From Clostridiales bacterium UBA4696 (GTDB taxonomy: Bacteria > Bacillota > Clostridia > Oscillospirales > Oscillospiraceae), in NCBI GenBank assembly GCA_002404795.1, contig DHKK01000069.1, positions 1-14,213 of the forward strand: a stretch of DNA of 14,213 nt, in the 5' to 3' direction. Below are positions 8,809 to 14,213 of the stretch, piece after piece. The translations under genes were made by a program, and so were the position numbers. Under the pieces are notes generated by a model. That model saw nothing but the letters and a program-made list of their open reading frames with translations. It ran no database searches and had not been told where the DNA came from. Position 1 is the first letter of the stretch, and every line of letters starts with the position of its first letter.

Positions 8809-10424
8809 AACGCAAGCTGTTTGCCTGCACGGCGCTGGTCTTGTGCCTGGCGCTGCTGTGCGGCTGCACGTCCATCGCGACGAGCGAGTGGATGCAGAAT
8901 CTCTTCCCCGTCGGCGACGAAGCTGTCGCCGCCCAGCAGACCGGCTCGGTGGAGGGCAGCACCGCGGAGCAGGAGGTCAAGCAGGTCGTTACCGAGACCT
9001 ATACGGAGCTCGATGCCTTCGGCCTTGCCTACCAGCCGGACTACGGCCTGCAGCCCTATAACTGCCAGAGCCTCAACAACCGCATCATCTTTTCCTTCCT
9101 CTATGAGCCGCTGTTCGCCGTGACGGACGGATACGAGGCAGAGCCCATCCTGGCCGAGACCTATCTCGTCACCGACGACGGCAAGACGACGACCGTGAAG
9201 CTCCGCTCCGGCGTCACCTTCCACGACGGCTCAGCCATGACGGCGGCCGACGCGGCCTATTCCATCGCCTCGGCCATGGGCTCGGAGTATTACGGCTCCC
9301 GCCTGCGGTTCATCCTCGAGGCGCAGGCGCAGGACGATCTGACGCTGGTGCTCACGACGAGCGAGGCGTATGAATGCCTGCCGCTGCTGCTCGATATCCC
9401 CATCATCAAGGCCGGGACGAAGGACGACGCGAGCCCCATGGGCACCGGCCCCTATGAATTTGCCGACACGAAGCTCGTCCGCTGCCAAAACTGGTGGCAG
9501 GACAGTGAGCCGCTGGTGGATTTTGACGAGATCGCGCTGACCATCTCCTCCACAGCGGCGGATGTGCGCGATAATTTTGAGTATCAGAAGGTCAACATGG
9601 TCCTGACGGACCCGAACTCGTCGGCCTTCGCGGGCTTCCACAACGACTACGAGATCTGGGACGAAGAGACGACCATCATGCAGTACATCGGCTACAACAT
9701 GAACTCGTCCGTCTTCTCCAACTACGGTCTGCGCGGCGCCATCACCTTTGCCATCGACCGCGAGCAGCTGGTCGAGCAGACGCTGGGCGGCTTCGCCGCG
9801 GCGTCCACGCTGCCGTGCTCGCCGAATTCCCGCTATTACGACGTCAAGCTCGCCAACAGCTTCGCCTACGACACGGGCTCGTATTATGACCAGCTCGCGA
9901 GCGCCTCGGTCGAGGATGCGACGGGCGACGGCATTCTGGACCTCTACGTCCCGTCGAAGGGCTATTCCGTGCCGGTCGAGGGGACAATGATCGTCTGCTC
10001 ATCGAGCTACATCCGCGTGCAGGCCGCGACGGAGGTCGCGCGGATGCTGAACGATCTCGGCTTCAACATCACGGTCAAGTCCATGGAGTACACCGAGTAC
10101 AAAAACGCGCTGCTGCAGGGCAATTTTGACCTGTATTACGGCGAGGTCCGCCTGTCGCCGAACTTTGACCTCTCGCCGTTCTTCGGCGCCACGGGCACGC
10201 TCAACTACGGCAGCCTTGCCGACAGCACGATGATGAACCTGTGCAGCATGGCGCTGGTCAACAGCGGCAACACCTATAACCTCTACAAGCGCGTATGCGA
10301 GCGCGGATACATCACGCCCATCCTCTTCAAGAGCTACGCGCTCTATACCACCCGCGGCGCGGTCACCGAGCCCACACACTACATCGACTGGTTCCTCCCT
10401 TACACCCCGGCGGAGGGGAACTGA
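8805..10424 (+). CDS. ABC transporter substrate-binding lipoprotein, oligopeptide (SBP_bac_5) family
   Basis: A 539-residue extracytoplasmic receptor. The N-terminus is a lipoprotein signal: MKRK, a hydrophobic core, and LCGC with lipidated C21. Next come a low-complexity linker and the family-5 solute-binding fold, with YEPLF (100-104), LRSGVTFHDG (133-142), GTGPYEF (213-219), a typical AITFAIDRE segment (312-320) and a DATGDGILDL loop (371-380) equivalent to the usual D-GDG-L stretch of OppA/DppA proteins. Relatives bind peptides, nickel or other small solutes; the ligand is unknown. The start at 8805 is set by AAAGGAGG (8788-8795), nine bases away, and overlaps the pgeF stop codon by four bases. 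No permease or ATPase genes of the Opp/Dpp type follow, so it is an orphan receptor here. The unit ends at the terminator at 10446-10474. Confidence 0.9.
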   Translation: MKRKLFACTALVLCLALLCGCTSIATSEWMQNLFPVGDEAVAAQQTGSVEGSTAEQEVKQVVTETYTELDAFGLAYQPDYGLQPYNCQSLNNRIIFSFLYEPLFAVTDGYEAEPILAETYLVTDDGKTTTVKLRSGVTFHDGSAMTAADAAYSIASAMGSEYYGSRLRFILEAQAQDDLTLVLTTSEAYECLPLLLDIPIIKAGTKDDASPMGTGPYEFADTKLVRCQNWWQDSEPLVDFDEIALTISSTAADVRDNFEYQKVNMVLTDPNSSAFAGFHNDYEIWDEETTIMQYIGYNMNSSVFSNYGLRGAITFAIDREQLVEQTLGGFAAASTLPCSPNSRYYDVKLANSFAYDTGSYYDQLASASVEDATGDGILDLYVPSKGYSVPVEGTMIVCSSSYIRVQAATEVARMLNDLGFNITVKSMEYTEYKNALLQGNFDLYYGEVRLSPNFDLSPFFGATGTLNYGSLADSTMMNLCSMALVNSGNTYNLYKRVCERGYITPILFKSYALYTTRGAVTEPTHYIDWFLPYTPAEGN

Positions 10425-10445
10425 GCCGAACATCCCGTCATCCTC

Positions 10446-10474
10446 GCAGCCCCATCGCAGATGGGGCTGCTTTT
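10446..10474 (+). terminator. Intrinsic terminator of the secA-pgeF-SBP unit
   Basis: GCAGCCCCATC (10446-10456) and GATGGGGCTGC (10460-10470) form a perfect 11-bp stem with loop GCA, followed by TTTT. It separates the secA unit from the exporter genes. Confidence 0.93.
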
Positions 10475-10478
10475 GCGC

Positions 10479-10507
10479 TTGCAAACATTTGTTTTCTATG
10501 ATATAGT
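10479..10507 (+). promoter_or_regulatory. Promoter of the ABC exporter operon
   Basis: TTGCAA (10479-10484) and TATAGT (10502-10507) are 17 bases apart. TGA directly before the -10 makes an extended -10. It begins five bases after the preceding terminator's T run, and the leader would be about 40 bases. Confidence 0.65.
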
Positions 10508-10553
10508 AATGTCCACGCGCGCTCCGCGCCAAAACCGAAAGGAGGCGGCCGGT

Positions 10554-12278
10554 ATGAAATATATCCTGCCCTATCTGCGGCCGTACCGCCGGCAGACGGC
10601 CCTTGCAATGGTGCTGGTCGCCTTTGCGACCGTGTGCGATCTGCTGCTGCCGACGATCATGAACGACATTCTGAATCACGGCGTCCGGCAGTCGGACTTT
10701 GCGTATATCGTTCGCTGCTGCGCATGGATGCTGGCCGTCGCGGCGGCGGGCCTGGCCGCGCTGCTGGCCGGGCGGAAGATCAGCTGCGACGTGGTCGCGG
10801 GCTTCAACGCCGACCTGCGCACGGACGTGTTTTCCCTTGTCAACAACATGACGTTCGAGGAGTTCAACGCCATCGGCGCGGCCGCGCTGCTGTCCCGGTC
10901 GACCTACGATATCGGCACGGTCTCGTGGGTCGCGTCGATGATCTCCGGCAGTCTCATCACGATCCCCGTGCTGTTTTTCGGCGGCGTCGTCCTTGCGCTG
11001 CGCAAGGACGTGACGATGAGCCTCATTCTGCTGCTGTTCGTCCCGGCGATCTTTCTGATCGTCCGGCCCATCAGCAAGCGCATCGGGCCTCTGCATGAGA
11101 CCTCCGACAAGTACATCGACATCCAGAACGACGTCATGCGCGAGCGGCTGCACGGCATCCGCGTCATCCGCGCATTCAATAAGGAAGCGAGCCTGCAGCA
11201 GAAGATCGCCGACGCCACCCACGTCATGGCCGAGAACATCATCAACGCCAACGTGCAGATGGGCCTTCTGAGCCCGGCAGCCGTGCTGCTGGTGAATCTA
11301 GCGGGCGTGGCGATCTTGTGGCTCGGCGGCTGGCGCATGGAGACGGGCAGCCACGCCATCTCCGGCGGCGATATCTTCGCCATCATCCAGTATCTCGCGC
11401 TCGTGGCCAACGGCGTGCTGATGGGCGGCTTCGCCATCGTCATGCTGCCGCATGCCAGAGTCGCGGCCGGCCGCATCGGCGAGATTTTCCAGGCCACAGG
11501 CATGCAGGAGACCGCCAGGGGCGCGGAGCACACCTTCGGCGGCGAGATCACCTTCGACCACGTGACCTTCCGCTATGAGGGCGCGTCGGAGGCCGCCGTG
11601 CAGGACGTCAGCATGCACATCCTGCCGGGGCAGAAAATCGCCGTCATCGGCGGCACGGGCAGCGGCAAAAGTACGCTCGTGCAGCTGCTGCTGTCCTTCC
11701 GCCTGCCGACCGAGGGGCAGATCCTCTTCGACGGCGTACAGGCGTCCCGGATCGACCGCGGCGTCATCCGCAAAAACATCAGCTGCGTCCTGCAGAAGAC
11801 CGCCGTCTATTCCGGCACCATCCGACACAACATCGAGATGGGCCGCCCCGGCGCGGAGGAAGCGGATATCCTCGAAGCCGCCGACATCGCGCAGCTCACG
11901 CCCTTCCTGAGCTCCCTGCCCGAGCGGCTGGAGCATCCGCTGCAGCAGTCCGGCAAGAATCTCTCCGGCGGGCAGAAGCAGCGGCTTTGCATCGCGCGCG
12001 CGATCCTGAAGGACGCGCCCATCTATGTCTTTGATGACAGCTTCTCCGCGCTCGACTTCCTGACGGAAGCGAACCTGCGCCGGAGCCTCAACGAAAAAAT
12101 TCAGGGCAAGACCCAGATCGTCATCACCCAGCGCATCACCTCGGCCATGAACGCGGACCACATCTTCGTCATGGACCGCGGGCGGCTGGTCGACGACGGC
12201 GTGCACGCGGAGCTCTTGTCCCGCTGTAAGATCTATCAGGAGATCTACGCCTCGCAGACAGGAGGTGACGCGAAGTGA
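10554..12278 (+). CDS. ABC exporter half-transporter, subunit with degenerate Walker B and switch residue
   Basis: A 574-residue half-transporter of the type IV (ABCB-like) exporter fold: six membrane segments (about residues 15-300), then a nucleotide-binding domain. Motifs: Walker A GGTGSGKST (366-374), Q-loop Q414, canonical signature LSGGQ (470-474), Walker B YVFDD with Asp (D495) in place of the catalytic Glu, D-loop SALD, and switch loop ITQR with Gln (Q526) in place of His. These substitutions mark the subunit that holds the degenerate ATP site in heterodimeric exporters such as TM287/288, LmrCD and BmrCD. The start at 10554 follows AAAGGAGG (10538-10545) by eight bases; a longer frame upstream would overlap the terminator and promoter. 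Its stop overlaps the partner's GTG start. Likely a drug, peptide or lipid exporter; the substrate is unknown. Confidence 0.93.
   Translation: MKYILPYLRPYRRQTALAMVLVAFATVCDLLLPTIMNDILNHGVRQSDFAYIVRCCAWMLAVAAAGLAALLAGRKISCDVVAGFNADLRTDVFSLVNNMTFEEFNAIGAAALLSRSTYDIGTVSWVASMISGSLITIPVLFFGGVVLALRKDVTMSLILLLFVPAIFLIVRPISKRIGPLHETSDKYIDIQNDVMRERLHGIRVIRAFNKEASLQQKIADATHVMAENIINANVQMGLLSPAAVLLVNLAGVAILWLGGWRMETGSHAISGGDIFAIIQYLALVANGVLMGGFAIVMLPHARVAAGRIGEIFQATGMQETARGAEHTFGGEITFDHVTFRYEGASEAAVQDVSMHILPGQKIAVIGGTGSGKSTLVQLLLSFRLPTEGQILFDGVQASRIDRGVIRKNISCVLQKTAVYSGTIRHNIEMGRPGAEEADILEAADIAQLTPFLSSLPERLEHPLQQSGKNLSGGQKQRLCIARAILKDAPIYVFDDSFSALDFLTEANLRRSLNEKIQGKTQIVITQRITSAMNADHIFVMDRGRLVDDGVHAELLSRCKIYQEIYASQTGGDAK
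12260..12268 (+). promoter_or_regulatory. Strong ribosome binding site for a GTG start
   Basis: AGGAGGTGA, a full match to the anti-Shine-Dalgarno sequence, lies six bases before the GTG at 12275. It supports this non-ATG start and sits inside the end of the upstream gene. Confidence 0.85.
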
Positions 12279-14050
12279 AACAGGAACAGAAGACCCACGT
12301 TTCTGCCGACGCGCTCATCCAGCTACTGAAGGGCGCGAAGTCCATCCGCTGGCAGCTCGCGCTCGGCGTGGTCATGAGCCTGGTGCTCGTCGTGTGCGCG
12401 CTCGTCATCCCGACGCAGATGGGCGCGCTGGTGCAGATCCTGATCGACTATTTCGACGCGCCGGAGACGGGCGCGTCCGTGCTGACGCAGCTCGTGCCGG
12501 GGCTGCTGGCGCTGCTCGGCGTATATCTCCTGCGCGCCGCCATCAGCTACGGCAAGATGCAGCTGCTCAACCGCGCCGTCAGCCGGTATTTTACCTGCAA
12601 TCTGCGCATCCAGATCTCCGACAAGATCCAGCGCCTGCCCGTCAGCTTTGTCGATCACACGCCCGTCGGCGACATTCTCTCGCGCATGACGGAGGACGTG
12701 TCCCGCATCGGCAACTCCCTGCATACCGTGCTCGACACCATTACGGGCGGTTTCCTGCAGATCCTGGCCATCGCGGTCGTGATGTTCCTGCAGAACTGGC
12801 AGCTTTCGCTGGCCGTGATCGCGTTCATGCCGGTCTCCATCTGGCTGTCGGCGAAGATCGCGGGCCGGTCGGAGACGTATTTCCACCAGATGTTCAAGCA
12901 GTCCGGCGAGCTGTATTCCGTCGTGGAGGAGGCCTACACGAACTACGCGACGACAAAGGCCTACAATCTCGAGGAGCACTGCGCCGAGCGCCATGCAAAG
13001 ATCAACGACGCGCGCCGCGTGTCCGAGGCGAAGGCGACCTATCTGTCCGCCATCGTCCAGCCGGTCATCGCCGCGTCCAATTCTCTGGCCTACATCGCCA
13101 TCAACCTGCTTGGCGGCTGGCTCATCGTGCGGCAGGGCGTGCCGGTGGGCGTCATTGTGACGCTCGTGCTGTTCGCGCGGCAGTTTTCCGAGCCGCTCGA
13201 GCAGATCTCCAACGGCCTGAGCACCCTGCAGCAGGCGAAGGCTGCTGCCCAGCGCGTCGTCGACCTGCTGGAACTGCCGGAGGAAGCCCCGATCGAGCAG
13301 GAGCTCCCCGCGGGCGGAGACGGCAGCGTGGACTTCCGCCATGTGGACTTCTCCTATGAGCCGGATACCGAGCTCATCCGGGATCTGAACCTGCACGTGG
13401 AAAAGGGCCAGCACGTCGCCATCGTCGGCCCCACCGGCGCGGGCAAGACCACGATCGTGAACCTGCTCATGCGCTTTTACGACGTCGATTCCGGCAGCAT
13501 CCGGCTGAGCGGCCATGATGTCGCGGACTATTCCCGCGCCTCCACGCGCAGCCGCTTCGGCATGGTGCTGCAGGATACGTGGCTCTTCGGCGGCACGATC
13601 GCGGAAAACGTCGCCTTCGGCAAGCCGGACGCGACGCGGGAGGAGATCATCCGCGCCTGCGACGAGGCGTACTGCGATCATTTCATCCGTACGCTCCCGC
13701 AGGGCTACGACACCGTCATCGGCAGCGATACCTCGTCCATCTCCTCCGGCCAGAAGCAGCTGCTGACCATTGCGCGCGCCCTGCTCGCGCAGCGGGAGCT
13801 GCTGATCCTCGACGAGGCGACGTCCAACGTCGACACGCGCACGGAGCTGCTCATCCAGAAGGCGATGGACCGCCTCATGCGCGGCCGGACCTGCTTCATC
13901 ATCGCCCACCGCCTGTCCACGATCGTGGACGCGGACCTCATCCTTGTCCTCCGCGACGGCCGCATCGTCGAACAAGGCACCCACCGCACCCTCCTGGCCC
14001 AAAAAGGCTTCTATTACGAGATCTATAAAAGCCAGTATGATATTGCGTGA
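12275..14050 (+). CDS. ABC exporter half-transporter, catalytic partner subunit
   Basis: A 591-residue half-transporter with six membrane segments (about 25-310) and a nucleotide-binding domain. Motifs: Walker A GPTGAGKTT (385-393), Q-loop Q433, Walker B LLILDE with the catalytic Glu (E514), D-loop SNVD, and switch His H545 in IIAHR. The signature is ISSGQ (489-493) rather than LSGGQ. So this chain supplies the consensus Walker A/B and the degenerate signature, the exact complement of its neighbour, and the two should form one heterodimer. The start is GTG, overlapping the upstream stop codon (GTGA). No intact terminator follows before the insertion sequence at about 14076, so its transcript may run into the IS. 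Confidence 0.94.
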   Translation: MKQEQKTHVSADALIQLLKGAKSIRWQLALGVVMSLVLVVCALVIPTQMGALVQILIDYFDAPETGASVLTQLVPGLLALLGVYLLRAAISYGKMQLLNRAVSRYFTCNLRIQISDKIQRLPVSFVDHTPVGDILSRMTEDVSRIGNSLHTVLDTITGGFLQILAIAVVMFLQNWQLSLAVIAFMPVSIWLSAKIAGRSETYFHQMFKQSGELYSVVEEAYTNYATTKAYNLEEHCAERHAKINDARRVSEAKATYLSAIVQPVIAASNSLAYIAINLLGGWLIVRQGVPVGVIVTLVLFARQFSEPLEQISNGLSTLQQAKAAAQRVVDLLELPEEAPIEQELPAGGDGSVDFRHVDFSYEPDTELIRDLNLHVEKGQHVAIVGPTGAGKTTIVNLLMRFYDVDSGSIRLSGHDVADYSRASTRSRFGMVLQDTWLFGGTIAENVAFGKPDATREEIIRACDEAYCDHFIRTLPQGYDTVIGSDTSSISSGQKQLLTIARALLAQRELLILDEATSNVDTRTELLIQKAMDRLMRGRTCFIIAHRLSTIVDADLILVLRDGRIVEQGTHRTLLAQKGFYYEIYKSQYDIA

Positions 14051-14060
14051 TAAAACGCAG

Positions 14061-14073
14061 AAAAGCCGTCCGG
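14061..14073 (+). other. Possible left half of a split intrinsic terminator
   Basis: AAAAGCCGTCCGG follows the exporter stop codon by ten bases and looks like the left arm of a bidirectional terminator similar to the one at 1195-1230. Its complement is not found before the window end. The IS boundary lies two bases further on. The reading as a disrupted terminator is inference. Confidence 0.35.
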
Positions 14074-14079
14074 AATGAT

Positions 14080-14135
14080 ATGCTCCCTCTATGAGAGACA
14101 GTGAAAAAAGAAACTGTCGAACATGGAGGGAGCAT
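14080..14135 (+). promoter_or_regulatory. Long hairpin covering the transposase ribosome binding site
   Basis: ATGCTCCCTCTATG (14080-14093) pairs with CATGGAGGGAGCAT (14122-14135) over 14 bp with one G-U. Inside, after a 3x3 internal loop, GACAGT (14097-14102) pairs with ACTGTC (14113-14118) around a 10-base A-rich loop. The GGAGGG that serves orfA lies in the 3' arm at 14125-14130. Confidence 0.75.
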
Positions 14136-14139
14136 TGTT

Positions 14140-14213
14140 ATGCCGCAAAAGGAAAAACGCAAGCCGGAAGAGAAAGTAAAAATCGTAAGAAAATACTTAG
14201 CGGGAGAGGTAAG
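14140..14213 (+). CDS. IS3-family transposase orfA, N-terminal fragment (runs off window)
   Basis: Twenty-four codons are visible: MPQKEKRKPEEKVKIVRKY followed by LAGEV. The pattern EEKVKIVRKYLAGE is the first helix of the helix-turn-helix found at the start of IS3/IS150-type OrfA (InsE/InsJ-like) DNA-binding subunits. In the family, OrfA binds the IS ends and is fused by frameshifting to the DDE integrase OrfB, which would lie further right. GGAGGG (14125-14130) precedes the ATG by nine bases but is inside a strong hairpin. Base use is clearly more A-rich than in the neighbouring genes. Whether the element is intact cannot be judged. Confidence 0.7.
   Translation, partial: MPQKEKRKPEEKVKIVRKYLAGEV

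Larger units (their letters stand above)
14076..14213 (+). mobile_element. Left end of an IS3-family-like insertion sequence (truncated by window)
   Basis: The sequence turns AT-richer just after the exporter operon, and a transposase orfA begins 64 bases in. TGATATGCTCCC at 14076 starts with the TG typical of IS3-family termini and is proposed as the left terminal repeat. The right end, target duplication and orfB lie outside the window, so the boundary is approximate. Confidence 0.65.

Noticed and set aside
10461..10553. A longer N-terminus for the first exporter subunit
   Set aside because: The extra codons overlap the terminator stem and the promoter, while AAAGGAGG and an ATG at 10554 give a family-typical N-terminus.
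12323..14002. A 559-codon open frame on the minus strand opposite the second exporter gene
   Set aside because: Same cause: third-position GC bias leaves few stops in the opposing frame. No family motif or start signal is seen, and the forward gene is certain.

Overview
The window is GC-rich bacterial DNA with dense, co-oriented genes, strong AAAGGAGG-type ribosome binding sites, sigma-A-like promoters and compact intrinsic terminators. The gene content (a Cthe_2159-type beta-helix protein, a Firmicutes-style two-gene ABC exporter, an IS3-type element) best fits a high-GC clostridial gut anaerobe, probably Oscillospirales. That placement is an inference from gene families and style, not a database match.

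Layout from left to right. (1) Positions 2-1147 (+) hold the 3' part of a secreted beta-helix carbohydrate-binding protein with a proline-rich tail. It converges on the next gene across a shared bidirectional terminator (1195-1230). (2) Positions 1243-2493 (-) encode an acidic amino acid/dicarboxylate:cation symporter with its own AT-rich promoter region, which carries a duplicated TTTACA/TTCACA element. (3) Positions 2718-5053 (-) form a three-gene unit read from right to left: Cof-type HAD phosphatase, TSUP-family anion permease, Asp/Glu racemase, then a strong terminator at 2675-2703. (4) Divergent promoters lie at 5087-5168. (5) Positions 5228-10424 (+) form the unit secA, pgeF, oligopeptide-type solute-binding lipoprotein, closed by a terminator at 10446-10474. 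(6) Positions 10554-14050 (+), with their own promoter, encode two overlapping half-ABC exporters that make an asymmetric heterodimer. (7) From about 14076 to the window end lies the left end of an IS3-like insertion sequence. It sits 25 bases after the last exporter gene and includes the first 24 codons of its transposase orfA.

How the genes relate: secA (export motor) and the lipoprotein it presumably exports share a transcript with PgeF, a cytoplasmic purine nucleoside/peptidoglycan quality enzyme. The racemase and the symporter both fit acidic amino acids, but they are separate transcription units. In the exporter pair, the first subunit has the degenerate Walker B and switch residues (Asp, Gln) and the second has the degenerate signature (ISSGQ), so one consensus and one degenerate ATP site is expected.

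I see no clearly new multi-gene system. The most interesting signals are non-coding. A 14-bp stem at the IS end would hide the transposase ribosome binding site in read-through RNA. A sequence at 14061-14073 looks like half of a terminator that the IS may have split. Two copies of a hexamer pair about four helical turns apart sit at the symporter promoter.
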